DNA of 46,823 bases, from the NCBI GenBank assembly GCA_024743255.1, contig JANSWY010000032.1, positions 1 to 46,823 on the forward strand, given 5' to 3'. The notes under the pieces are model-generated. The model had not been told where the DNA came from, searched no databases, and was given only the letters and a program-made list of their open reading frames with translations. The DNA is from a bacterium (GTDB taxonomy: Bacteria; Bacteroidota; Bacteroidia; Cytophagales; Cyclobacteriaceae). A program made the translations under genes and the position numbers. Position 1 is the first letter of the stretch, and the number at the start of each line of letters is the position of its first letter. Positions 1-8,900 of this stretch are shown piece after piece.

Positions 1-1203
1 ATAGGAGACTGGAGTCAGAATACAGGTGATGATTTGGATTGGGTCAGAGATTCTGGAGGAACACCTTCTTCAGGAACAGGTCCTTCAACTGGAGCTGATG
101 GCTCATTCTACCTATACATTGAGGCTTCTGGAAATGGTACTGGTTTCCCAACTAAAAATGCCATTATCACTCTTCCTTGTATGGATGTGACTTCTTTGGC
201 AAGCCCTAAATTGAATTTCTCATACCATATGAATGGAACAGCAATGGGCAACCTTATCGTGGAAACAAGTACTGACAATGGATCTACATGGAGCAATGCA
301 TGGTCTATCTCTGGAAGTCAGGGAGATGTGTGGAATGGTGTTTCTGTTGATTTACCATCTTCCAGTGGAATCCAGATCAGATTCAATGGAACAACTGGTA
401 GTAGCTGGAGTAGTGATATTGCTATTGATGATGTAAGTGTTGCTGATGGAACAACTCCAACTTGTCCAGCAATTACATTCGGCACAATTTCTTCTTACGG
501 AGGAACCCAGGATGCAGCTGGTGACTTCTCAGTACAAGATGCTGGAGCTACATTGTTTGTTGAGAATAATACTTGGAAATATATTTCTTATCCATACACG
601 GTTACTGCTAACACTGTAATTGATTTTGAATTCAGAAGTACATCTCAAGGTGAGATTCACGGAATTGGTTTTGATAATGATAATGCAATTAGCAGCGACA
701 GAACTTTTAAAGTTCATGGATCTCAAAACTGGGGTATAACCAATTATGATAATTATTCTGGTTCGGATTGGGTTGCTTATAGCATTCCGGTTGGATCTTT
801 CTACACTGGTTCATTTGATAGATTATTCTTTACTAATGACAATGATGCTGGTAGCGGAAATAATTCTTACTTCAGAAATGTGGTTGTAAGAGAAGGCGCT
901 TGCGGAACAACAGCAGCAATGACTCAGACATCACAACCTGTACAGATTACTCCGATCATAGGAACGGATGGAGAATTTGAGTTCTCGTCATTCCCTAATC
1001 CAGTATCTAATCTGCTGAATATTAATCACAATATTGAATCAGGTAGCTACTCAATTATTTCGATTAGTGGCCAGATGATGCAAGCTGGAATTATTGATCT
1101 TGATCTAAGACAAATCAACACTAGTGAATTGCCTTCAGGTATCTTCATACTTAAAATAGAGACAGTTGAAGGAAGCATGATTCACAAGTTCAAGAAAATG
1201 TAA
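1..1203 (+). CDS. MAM-domain T9SS-secreted protein, 5' end outside window
   Basis: The reading frame is open from base 1, so the N-terminus lies upstream. The visible 400 residues begin in a MAM-like adhesion domain (DWVRDSGGTPSSGTGPSTG, then FYLYIEASG and a late IAIDDVSV strand). A second jelly-roll-like region follows, rich in aromatic and Asn/Gly residues. The last ~75 residues form a Type IX secretion sorting domain (FPNPVSNLLNI, SGQMM, LPSGIFILKI, ending in a basic HKFKKM). The product should therefore be exported across the outer membrane and anchored or released. MAM domains in this phylum often ride on secreted peptidases, but no catalytic domain is visible here. It ends at a strong hairpin terminator. 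Confidence 0.8.
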   Translation: MGDWSQNTGDDLDWVRDSGGTPSSGTGPSTGADGSFYLYIEASGNGTGFPTKNAIITLPCMDVTSLASPKLNFSYHMNGTAMGNLIVETSTDNGSTWSNAWSISGSQGDVWNGVSVDLPSSSGIQIRFNGTTGSSWSSDIAIDDVSVADGTTPTCPAITFGTISSYGGTQDAAGDFSVQDAGATLFVENNTWKYISYPYTVTANTVIDFEFRSTSQGEIHGIGFDNDNAISSDRTFKVHGSQNWGITNYDNYSGSDWVAYSIPVGSFYTGSFDRLFFTNDNDAGSGNNSYFRNVVVREGACGTTAAMTQTSQPVQITPIIGTDGEFEFSSFPNPVSNLLNINHNIESGSYSIISISGQMMQAGIIDLDLRQINTSELPSGIFILKIETVEGSMIHKFKKM

Positions 1204-1229
1204 ATCGATATAGTTTAAATTGAATTTTG

Positions 1230-1262
1230 GGCCCTGTATCATTAGGTACAGGGCCTTTTTTT
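1230..1262. terminator. Bidirectional intrinsic terminator
   Basis: Two perfect 9-base arms, GGCCCTGTA (1230-1238) and TACAGGGCC (1247-1255), are separated by 8 bases and followed by seven T on the plus strand. It lies between two convergent genes. Its 5' half overlaps the last codons and stop of the minus-strand gene that ends at 1242, so the C-terminal residues of that protein (KKRPCT) are encoded by the hairpin. Confidence 0.85.
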
Positions 1263-1784
1263 GTTCCAAATACCTGATTTAGCTTTTTTCTCAATGTCCC
1301 TTGCAAACAAAGGTGTCTCCTCAGTAATGTGTAATTGAAATGGTGATTCTTCCGGGTTTACATTTTTAGTTCTCTCATGTATAGCTGCCGCAAACTTTTC
1401 ATTTTCAGTTTCAGAAGTTACTGAGCAGGTAAGCTTACAACATTTATCATCTATTTTTACCACTGTTAACTCCCATGTGATTTGTAATATCACGTAATTT
1501 TCATCGTCAAGCCATAATACAGTATTTGGAGAAATGGTAAGTACTCTATTCTTTTCAGCAATCTTTTCTATGTAGTGCTGTATCATAAAGTACCCAGCCA
1601 CATTCTCCACATTGATAGACACTCTTTTTCCAGATGGTAAAATTCCTTGTTCGGCACTTTGATGTCCCTGTGCGCATGACTCATATTCTTGAGAGCTAAT
1701 AGTAAATAGCCACTCAGAAATGTTAATTGAATCGATATTTGCATTGATTATAGCCTCCGAAGAAGCTTGACCTGTTTTTATCAT
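1242..1784 (-). CDS. Conserved hypothetical protein, possibly SRPBCC/START-like
   Basis: A 180-residue soluble protein without signal peptide or membrane segment. It begins SINISEWLFTISSQEYESC and has alternating beta strands (VLTISPNTVLWL, YVILQITWELTVV, KCCKLTCSVTSE) before a helical, charged C-terminus. That pattern, with a long C-terminal helix, resembles the helix-grip (SRPBCC) fold, but I recognise no diagnostic motif and the assignment is inference. The coding end overlaps the terminator shared with the convergent neighbour. It lies just downstream of the SnoaL-like gene on the same strand (42-base gap) and could be co-transcribed with it. Confidence 0.55.
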   Translation of the reverse strand: MIKTGQASSEAIINANIDSINISEWLFTISSQEYESCAQGHQSAEQGILPSGKRVSINVENVAGYFMIQHYIEKIAEKNRVLTISPNTVLWLDDENYVILQITWELTVVKIDDKCCKLTCSVTSETENEKFAAAIHERTKNVNPEESPFQLHITEETPLFARDIEKKAKSGIWNKKRPCT

Positions 1785-1825
1785 ATTGGATTGTTAATTT
1801 TAATAGCGAGGTTGAAAAGATCCTG

Positions 1826-2305
1826 TTAAAAATAGGTGTTGGTATTTCTGAACTTCCCTCCAATCATCCAGAATAGAAATCTCATTGCACCATGAATTGG
1901 TTGAACTGCATCCCAATGTTCTGTGATTTCTCCATTGTGTACCTTCCAGATATCCATAATGTTCATTCCTTTCTGGGCATTACCCCGGTGCTTTTTATTG
2001 CTGGTTGCATGAGAATGTACTGTTACATAAGGACCATCTACATAGACATGTTTTACATCGTATGTATAATCTGGATATTTTTTAGCAAAATCACCCACCA
2101 CTTTTAATACTCCAGATAAGCCATCTACCATGCTTTGATTATGCTGCTTGTACCTGTGACTTCCATACTTTTCTTTGATGTAGTCAAAATTGTGGTCAAT
2201 CATGATATTCTGAATGAAATCCATTACAACTTCAGCATTTTCATACTCCTGATCAGTCCAGGTGTCTTTTTTGAGTTTGTCGAGATCAATTTTTGAAGTT
2301 TCCAT
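1826..2305 (-). CDS. SnoaL-like (NTF2-fold) protein
   Basis: About 159 residues. The core has the NTF2/SnoaL-like polyketide cyclase pattern: an N-terminal helix with FIQNIMIDHNFDYIKEKYG, YKQHNQSMVDG, a YTYDVKHVYVDGPYVTVHSHAT strand pair, and the closing MNIMDIWKVHNGEITEHWDAVQ typical of the SnoaL-like family (COG4922 type). Conserved His and Asp residues line the likely pocket. An upstream in-frame extension exists, but it would place the start inside the palindromic operators, so I chose METSKID at 2305. It is divergent from an HxlR regulator, which suggests control by that regulator, as seen for many small redox or electrophile-response enzymes. The substrate is unknown. Confidence 0.75.
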   Translation of the reverse strand: METSKIDLDKLKKDTWTDQEYENAEVVMDFIQNIMIDHNFDYIKEKYGSHRYKQHNQSMVDGLSGVLKVVGDFAKKYPDYTYDVKHVYVDGPYVTVHSHATSNKKHRGNAQKGMNIMDIWKVHNGEITEHWDAVQPIHGAMRFLFWMIGGKFRNTNTYF

Positions 2306-2325
2306 ATCATCAATATTTATATTAA

Positions 2326-2373
2326 CTTGCATTATGCAAGCAAAGCTAAATCTATTACTTGCAAAATACAAGT
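2326..2373. promoter_or_regulatory. Two palindromic operators between the SnoaL-like gene and the HxlR regulator
   Basis: CTTGCATTATGCAAG (2326-2340) is a perfect 15-base dyad. ACTTGCAAAATACAAGT (2357-2373) is a related imperfect dyad with the same ACTTG/CAAGT half-sites. Their centres are 32 bases apart, about three helical turns, and they fill the short intergenic region between the two chosen starts. HxlR-type dimers bind such dyads, so autoregulation and control of the divergent gene are likely. Confidence 0.7.
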
Positions 2374-2377
2374 GAAT

Positions 2378-2788
2378 ATGAAAGAAATCATAAATCGATC
2401 GGACTGCCCAATAAGTTATGGCCTGGATTTTTTTGGGGATAAATGGAGTTTATTGGTCATTAGAGACCTGGTTTTTGACCACAAAAGGTTCTACAAGGAT
2501 TTTCTACAATCGAAGGAAAAAATTGCTACCAACATTCTATCTGATAGGTTAAAAAAGTTGGAAATGGCAGGTATTGTTGAATCTAAAGTTTACGAGAAAT
2601 TAAAGACTCAGAAGGTATATACTCTGACAGAGAAAGGCAAAGACTTGATTCCAGTATTGGTTGAGATTATACTCTGGTCAGCCAAGTATAAAGATGGACT
2701 GGCTGTCACTCCTGAGTTTGTTGAGAAGGCTACTAATTACAGGAAGAATGTAATTGAAACGATTACCACTGCTGTAGATGAACATTAA
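2378..2788 (+). CDS. HxlR-family winged-helix transcriptional regulator
   Basis: 136 residues from MKEIINRSDCPISYGLDFFGDKWSLLV. This is the HxlR signature: an N-terminal Cys in the (S/D)CP motif, then GDKWSLLVIRDL, FLQSKEKIATNILSDRLKKLEMAGIV as the recognition helix, and a YTLTEKGKDLIPVL wing. The conserved Cys (Cys10 from this start) is the residue that senses electrophiles or oxidants in studied relatives such as HypR and YodB; whether it does so here is inference. An upstream in-frame start at 2327 falls within the operator and would add 17 unconserved residues, so 2378 is preferred. Confidence 0.88.
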   Translation: MKEIINRSDCPISYGLDFFGDKWSLLVIRDLVFDHKRFYKDFLQSKEKIATNILSDRLKKLEMAGIVESKVYEKLKTQKVYTLTEKGKDLIPVLVEIILWSAKYKDGLAVTPEFVEKATNYRKNVIETITTAVDEH

Positions 2789-2789
2789 A

Positions 2790-2816
2790 AAAGCCGACTG
2801 CTCTAGTCGGCTTTCA
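2790..2816. terminator. Bidirectional terminator
   Basis: AAAGCCGACT (2790-2799), a 5-base loop, then AGTCGGCTTT (2805-2814): a perfect 10-bp stem with A and T flanks. It separates the HxlR gene from the convergent subtilase gene. Confidence 0.8.
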
Positions 2817-2837
2817 TTATCGAACAATTACTATTTA

Positions 2838-4082
2838 CTATCTACAAGCTACTCTGTATGATCTTCCACCGAAGTTCACTGTTCCACACTGTCTAGGTGC
2901 ACCACCTCTTTCGTGTAGAATACCTGCAACTACTGGAGAAGCCATTGAAGTACCACTTAAAGTAGCATATCTTCCACCTCTGTAAGTTGAAGTCACACTG
3001 CTTCCTGTAGCAATCCAATCAACCGGAGAACCAAAGTTGGAGAACGATGAGAATCCACCACCACAAGTCATTGAAGCAACTGTGTAAACTCTACTTAAGT
3101 TCTGGCAACCTGGATCGTAGAAGCTTGCATCATCTGCAGAGTTTCCTGCTGCAAGAGCAATTAATGACTGATTGTTAAGTCTGTCTAAAGCACTTCTGTA
3201 AGCACTGGCACTTGAGCAACCAGTTCTAAATCTTGGGCCTAAGCTCATGTTAACTACATCACCGGAGATATCATTAGAAGCGATATAGTCCATTCCACTA
3301 ATGATAGTAGAAGTAGGAGCAGATCCAGATCCTAATACATCAACAGCAACTAAAGTAGCACCTGGCGAAACACCAACTACACCAATGCTATTGTTGACTG
3401 CCGCTGCGATTCCAGCAACGTGTGTTCCGTGACCATTAGAATCATCTGCACTACCATCGGCAAATGATCTTGAATAGTTAGTGTTTACGTTCAGATCTGG
3501 GTGATCAAGATCGATTCCAGTATCTACAATCCAGATGAAAGTGTTTCCATTTCCACCACTTCCTCTTCCACCTGCGTTTGAGATGGCACAAGTAGTAGTT
3601 TGAGCCTCCAATCTTCCTTCAGAAACATCTGATGATAGATCTTCTTCTTCATAAACTGCTTCCACTTCGAAATCCAGTGTAACCATTCTGTCTTGCTCAA
3701 TGAAATCAACTCTAGGATCATTCTCAAGCTTAGCTACTTCATCTTTATTTAGTTTGGCAACAAACCCACTAAATACTGACGTGAATCTCTTAGCAACTTG
3801 TCTGTCACTAATTTGATTATCCTCAAAGAAAGCATTCATTTGTAGCTTTACTTCATCGGACTTAATTCGGGAGTAGTTCACCTTTTCAGTACGATCAGTG
3901 AAAGTTGGTTCATTCGTTCTACCTGATGTAATTGAGCCATCATTGAATACCACGATATACTGATCGGGGATTAATGACTCTGCGTCTGGTGCTTGTTCGA
4001 TAATTTCAGGTTCTTCCTCATTACAAGATGACACAATGAGGCACAGGGCAAGAGCTGCCCATAAGCATTTTCTGATACTCAT
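2838..4082 (-). CDS. Subtilisin-like S8 serine protease lipoprotein
   Basis: 414 residues. An SPII signal ends in LIVSSC with lipidated Cys20. Residues ~40-135 form an I9 inhibitor-type propeptide (QYIVVFNDGS to RVDFIEQDR). The S8 catalytic domain follows in proteinase-K style: Asp187 in IVDTGID, His218 in NGHGTHVAG, oxyanion Asn314 in AAGNS and Ser379 in SGTSMASP. The domain stops soon after the serine helix with a short Cys-containing tail. No T9SS domain is present, so it is probably a membrane-anchored protease of the periplasm or cell surface. Its promoter carries a 15-bp palindrome also found in the promoter region of the DUF1826 and DUF3299-like genes 1 kb away, which predicts co-regulation. 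Confidence 0.92.
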   Translation of the reverse strand: MSIRKCLWAALALCLIVSSCNEEEPEIIEQAPDAESLIPDQYIVVFNDGSITSGRTNEPTFTDRTEKVNYSRIKSDEVKLQMNAFFEDNQISDRQVAKRFTSVFSGFVAKLNKDEVAKLENDPRVDFIEQDRMVTLDFEVEAVYEEEDLSSDVSEGRLEAQTTTCAISNAGGRGSGGNGNTFIWIVDTGIDLDHPDLNVNTNYSRSFADGSADDSNGHGTHVAGIAAAVNNSIGVVGVSPGATLVAVDVLGSGSAPTSTIISGMDYIASNDISGDVVNMSLGPRFRTGCSSASAYRSALDRLNNQSLIALAAGNSADDASFYDPGCQNLSRVYTVASMTCGGGFSSFSNFGSPVDWIATGSSVTSTYRGGRYATLSGTSMASPVVAGILHERGGAPRQCGTVNFGGRSYRVACR

Positions 4083-4109
4083 AATTATATAAATTTGGTT
4101 AGCAAAGCC

Positions 4110-4150
4110 CGAATATAAAATTAAAGAATATTATATGCAACATTGTTGCA
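4110..4150 (-). promoter_or_regulatory. Promoter of the subtilase gene with palindromic operator
   Basis: Read on the minus strand, TGCAACAATGTTGCA (4150-4136) is a perfect dyad apart from its central base. Its internal TTG (4140-4138) is followed by exactly 20 bases and then TATATTCG (4117-4110), one mismatch from the Bacteroidota -7 consensus TAnnTTTG. The operator thus covers the -33 element, as expected for a repressor site. Confidence 0.65.
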
Positions 4151-4275
4151 ATTATATTTTTGTTACTTAACTATCTGATAATTAGAAGTATATTGAAATT
4201 CAGTTCGAAAATTGTGTTTAAATCATTGTTTAAATAACATACAACGGTATTGTAAGTGGATTTTAATCGAGAACT

Positions 4276-4524
4276 CTATTTAATGCGACTATAGATTTTA
4301 ATGATGTCAGTAACTTCAACTTGACTCATGGGTTTGTTGATGGCTATGATTCCTCTTGATTCTATTTCATCTGGTATCACAATTAATGTCTTAGTGGTGG
4401 GAATTCCACTAAGCAAACATTTATACGAGTAGTCACTGATGATAACTTCAGATTCGGATTTTCTTAGCATTCTAATCCAAGTTAAGACTCTTCGTTTCTT
4501 GATTTCGTTTTCAGAATATTCCAT
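4276..4524 (-). CDS. Small hypothetical protein, 82 aa
   Basis: A soluble, mixed-charge protein of 82 residues without signal peptide or Cys-rich motif. I do not recognise a family. The segment ISDYSYKCLLSG through IVIPDE and INKPMSQVEV faintly recalls the second half of a response-regulator receiver, but Asp-to-Lys spacing is too short for a working one. It follows the DUF3299-like gene after 11 bases and probably shares its transcript. Confidence 0.55.
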   Translation of the reverse strand: MEYSENEIKKRRVLTWIRMLRKSESEVIISDYSYKCLLSGIPTTKTLIVIPDEIESRGIIAINKPMSQVEVTDIIKIYSRIK

Positions 4525-4535
4525 TCATATCCATT

Positions 4536-5036
4536 CTAATTTTGGGCACTTGAAACAGCAGCGTCCTCAATAATGAAAGCTAATTTTTTAAAATCAGAAG
4601 AGTTCAGAGATAACGTTCCCCTGGCAACTAATGTTTGGTCGGTTTCAAACATTGGAGCTGACTTATTTAATTCCACCATAGCAACTGATTCTATACCAGC
4701 TTGTCCACAAAAGAAGCAGCTTTTGTTAGGGTACCGGGAAATGATTACTACGGAATCTAGTTTGGCGTATGGTAGATAATATCCAGATATGGTAATTTCC
4801 TGTCCTGAGTATTTTTCTATTTCCGGCGTAAAAATTGGAATACGATAATATGTATCCAATTCTTCGAAATAGGTCCTTTTCATCGAGATGCTCTCAAATA
4901 ATTTCCAGAAATCAATGCTTTCTGAATTAGTAATGAAAGACTGTGATTCCTTATTTGATCTGATGTATATCAGTGCTCCCTCAGCAACTATTAGCACAGC
5001 CACAATCCAAATTACTTTTTTAATATTCTCTTTCAA
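4536..5036 (-). CDS. DUF3299-like membrane-anchored protein with CxxC
   Basis: 166 residues. One N-terminal membrane anchor (about 8-25) is followed by a periplasmic domain. It contains TPEIEKYSGQEITISGYYLPY, an OB-like strand pair, then SCFFCGQAG with Cys107 and Cys110, and IESVAMVEL. This order (short ISGY motif, then CxxC followed by G and a V-strand) matches DUF3299-type proteins, some of which sit next to metal ABC transporters in Proteobacteria; that link is recollection, not shown here. It probably forms an operon with the 82-aa gene. The upstream intergenic region carries the palindrome shared with the DUF1826 and subtilase promoters. Confidence 0.6.
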   Translation of the reverse strand: MKENIKKVIWIVAVLIVAEGALIYIRSNKESQSFITNSESIDFWKLFESISMKRTYFEELDTYYRIPIFTPEIEKYSGQEITISGYYLPYAKLDSVVIISRYPNKSCFFCGQAGIESVAMVELNKSAPMFETDQTLVARGTLSLNSSDFKKLAFIIEDAAVSSAQN

Positions 5037-5110
5037 TTAGTTCGAATCTTAAGTTTTGAACTTTGATTAGTTCTCTGAGATTTGTTTATCAATATTCAAA
5101 TTAATCTCAG

Positions 5111-5178
5111 AACAATTTAAACCATCCTAGTAATATGTGCAACAATGTTGCATAAATAGGTCTGATAGCATACATTTA
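5111..5178. promoter_or_regulatory. Divergent promoter region with the shared palindromic operator
   Basis: TGCAACAATGTTGCA lies at 5138-5152. On the plus strand its TTG (5148-5150) is followed by 20 bases and TACATTTA (5171-5178, one mismatch to TAnnTTTG), pointing at the DUF1826 gene. On the minus strand its TTG (5142-5140) is followed by 20 bases and TAAATTGT (5119-5112), a weaker match pointing at the DUF3299-like gene. One bound dimer could therefore close both promoters. Confidence 0.6.
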
Positions 5179-5225
5179 CATCGTAAGAAATAGAATATCA
5201 ATTTCAAATGCGCCAAACATAGAAT

Positions 5226-5882
5226 ATGGTTCAATTATTCAATATTTTTCGAACATCATCACCAGCCGTACAACAGGCAGTGAGTAATTCATGGGAGGAA
5301 AGGGGTAAAATTTTGGAAGCAGACACCAATTTATTTTGTTGGAAGCGGGAGAAACCGAAATCTATCGAAGATTATTTAAATGCAATTTCAATTGAAAAAC
5401 TAGAGCCAATCAGAAAGACTATAAGCTTAGATGGTCTGGAGAATCAAATTCAAGAAGTTCGAAATGTCTGGGAAAGTGATTCATCTCTAAGTTGCCAGGA
5501 TTTCTGGGAAGATATTCAATCTCTGTCACGGGATTTCCTTACTCTATCAAATTCTGATCAAGCGACTTTACATCTTAAGTTTATTCATGACAATGGCTGT
5601 ACAAAATTTCATACAGACAGGTATAAACTAAGACTATTCACCACCTATTTTGGAGAAGGTACAGAATGGGTCCCGGAAAATGTGGTTAATCGTCATGCTT
5701 TGGGTTCAACCAATGAAAAAATTGTAAAAGATCATTCTCAAATCCAAAGATTGGGCACCTATGATGTTGGTATATTAAAGGGGGAAATACCGGGAAGCGT
5801 CAATAACGCAAAAGGGATAGTTCACAAATCTCCAGCTATTGGAAAAGATGATTATAGAATCATTTTAAGAATCGATATTTAA
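5226..5882 (+). CDS. DUF1826 family protein
   Basis: 218 residues, soluble. The C-terminal half has the DUF1826 pattern: FHTDRYKLRLFTTYFGEGTEWV (residues 128-149), a middle strand GTYDVGILKGEIPG, and GIVHKSPAIGKDDYRIILRID at the end. His129-x-Asp131 with His200 and a following Arg (211 or 215) is spaced like the facial triad and 2-oxoglutarate-binding Arg of Fe(II)/2OG dioxygenases, so a non-haem iron enzyme is a fair guess, though unproven. The gene stands alone on the plus strand. Its promoter shares an operator with the DUF3299-like and subtilase genes. Confidence 0.72.
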   Translation: MVQLFNIFRTSSPAVQQAVSNSWEERGKILEADTNLFCWKREKPKSIEDYLNAISIEKLEPIRKTISLDGLENQIQEVRNVWESDSSLSCQDFWEDIQSLSRDFLTLSNSDQATLHLKFIHDNGCTKFHTDRYKLRLFTTYFGEGTEWVPENVVNRHALGSTNEKIVKDHSQIQRLGTYDVGILKGEIPGSVNNAKGIVHKSPAIGKDDYRIILRIDI

Positions 5883-5994
5883 TTGATTTATTCAACTGAT
5901 TGCATCTAAGAACCACTCATCATAATTATCAATCTCCCGATCTTTTTTTCAGATCACTGTTTTAAATTGTAATCCAAACCTTAATTGACCCAAC

Positions 5995-8900
5995 ATGAAA
6001 TTTAGAATTCTCATTCTCGTTTTATCGTTGCTTGCATTCAATATTGAAGCCCAACGAAAGAAAAACAACAATTCTACTAACCAGACTAAAAGCGCTTTTG
6101 AAGAAGTATCCTTATCAGGCTTAAAATTCAGAAGTATTGGACCGGCACTAACATCAGGAAGAATTTCTGACTTTGCTGTCAATCCAGATAATCCAAAAGA
6201 ATATTACGTGGCTGTTTCTGCCGGAGGTGTTTGGAAAACTTCAAATGCTGGAACCACTTACACTCCGATATTCGATAGTCAGGGGAGTTACTCTATAGGA
6301 TGTGTTACGATCGATCCAAATAATCCAAGTGTAGTTTGGGTAGGTACAGGAGAAAACAATAATCAACGTAGTGTTGGATATGGAGATGGAATCTATAAGT
6401 CTATTGACGGAGGGAAATCCTGGACTCATATGGGGTTGAAAAACTCAGAGCACATTGGAAAAATCATTGTAGACCCAAGAAACTCAGATGTGGTTTACGT
6501 TGCTGCAATCGGTCCTCTTTGGAGTGAAGGTGGAGATAGAGGTGTGTATAAAACAACAGATGGTGGAAACACATGGAATGCAGTTCTCACGATTGATAAA
6601 CATACTGGGGTAAATGATATAATTCTGGACCCAAGAGATCCAGATGTTTTGTACGCTGCTGCATATCAAAGAAGAAGACATGTATTCACCTATTTAGGTG
6701 GAGGTCCTGGATCTGGAATGTATAAAACCACTAACGGTGGTGCAAAATGGGATAAAATCAATACAGGCTTACCAAGCACAGATATCGGAAGAATTGGCCT
6801 TGCTATGGCTCCATCTAATCCTGAAATTATTTATGCAATTGTAGAAGCAAATCAAGGAGAAGGTGGATTTTATAGAACTACCAATAGAGGGGCTTCATGG
6901 TCAAAGCAAGGAAGTTACCAATCGAGTGGAAATTACTATCAGGAAATAGTAGTAGATCCTAATGACGATCAAACCATTTACGGTATGAATACATGGATAC
7001 AGGTTTCGCGAGACGGTGGTAAATCATTTAGGGTGTTGGGAGAGGTTGCCAAGCACGTAGATAACCATTGCATGTGGATTGATCCAAGTGATTCTGAGCA
7101 TTTTATAGCTGGTTGTGATGGTGGAATTTACGAAACCTGGGATGGCGCTAAAACCTGGGATTTCAAGGCAAATCTGCCAGTTACTCAATTCTATAAAGTG
7201 GCCCTCGACAATGCTGAACCATTTTATAATGTTTACGGTGGCACTCAGGATAACTTTAGTTTGGGAGGCCCTTCAAGATCAATTAGTGGTAATGGAATTT
7301 CCAATGAAGAGTGGTTTATTACTCATGGAGGAGACGGGTTTGAAACTCAGGTTGACCAATCGAATTCAAATATCATCTATGCCCAGTCTCAATATGGAGT
7401 GTTAGTAAGATATGATAAAGCAAGTGGTGAAGAAGTTGGGATTCAACCACAACCAAGAAAGGATGAAAATTCATACCGATGGAACTGGGATGCACCATTA
7501 GTGATCAGTAATTTCGATAACAAACGACTTTATTTTGCTGCTAACAAAGTATTCAAGTCCGATGATCAGGGGAATAGTTGGGATGTGATAAGTGATGATT
7601 TGACAAGACAAATCAATAGAAACGAACTCAATGTAATGGGTCGTGTTTGGGGGATTGATGCTATTGCAAAAAATGGATCAACTTCTCCTTATGGAACCAT
7701 CGTAGCAATGGATGAGTCGCCAAAGAATGAAAATTTGCTTTATGTCGGGACTGATGATGGACTGGTACAAATCACCGAAAATGGGGGAGATAGCTGGACG
7801 AAAATAAGCAGTTTCCCTGGAGTTCCGTCCAGAACGTATGTGAATATGTTATTGGCATCTCAGCATGATGAGAATGTTGTTTTTGCTTGCTTTAACAACC
7901 ATAAGAATGGCGATTTCAAACCATACGTTTTCAAAAGCTCAGACAAAGGAAAAACATGGACATCTATTACTTCTAATTTACCGGCAAGAGGTTCAACCTA
8001 CGCAATAGCTCAAGACCATGTTGATCCTAATCTACTATTTGTGGGAACAGAGTTCGGAGTTTTTGTAAGTAATAATGGCGGAGGAAAATGGAAGCAACTA
8101 AAAGCTGGAGTTCCAACAGTAGGAGTAAGAGATATTGCTATCCAGAGAAGGGAAAATGATTTGGTTCTTGGGACATTTGGTAGAGGTTTTTACGTACTTG
8201 ATGACTATTCTTCTTTAAGAAGTACAAGTGAATCAACTCTTAGCAAGGAAGCTGAATTGTACTCTGTGAGAGATCCATATTTATATGAGCACAGTTACCC
8301 GCTTGGATTACCTGGAGTAGCTTTTCAAGGAGATGATTATTATTTGGGAGACAACCTAGGCCCTGTTGCTATGTTTACTTATTACTTAAAAGATGATATC
8401 AAGTCTCTCAAAGAACAGCGTCAGGAAAGAGAAAAAGAGGCTAAGAAAAAAGGTCAAAGCAATGCTTATCCTTCATATGATGTTCTGAAGGCCGAAAGAG
8501 ATGAAAAAGCACCGCAATTATTATTCACAGTTAAGAATAGTAGCGGTAAAGTGGTTAGAAAGATCACTACTAAGCCAACTAAAGGTTTAAATAGAATCAC
8601 CTGGGATTTAAGATATACAGATACTGATCCAATTAGTTTCTCAAAACCATCATTCTATAATCCATGGGGTGATAGTGATAAAGGAATTCTTGTATCGCCT
8701 GGTGATTACTCTGTTTCTCTTTCTAAAATAGTTTCAGATCAGGTTACGGAAATTGCCGGACCGGTTTCATTTACTATTAAAACAGTCGATAACAGATCAC
8801 TTCCTGCAACGGACAGAATGGCTTTAAACGAATTCAATAGAAAGGTATTAAAGCTAAATGGAAGTGTGGGGGCCGCACAGCAGACACTTAGAGAAGTTAG

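Noticed and set aside
4276-4524. 82-aa protein as a response-regulator receiver
   Set aside because: ISDY, IVIP and INKP recall receiver strands, but the Asp-to-Lys distance (~34 residues) is too short and the N-terminal strands are absent.
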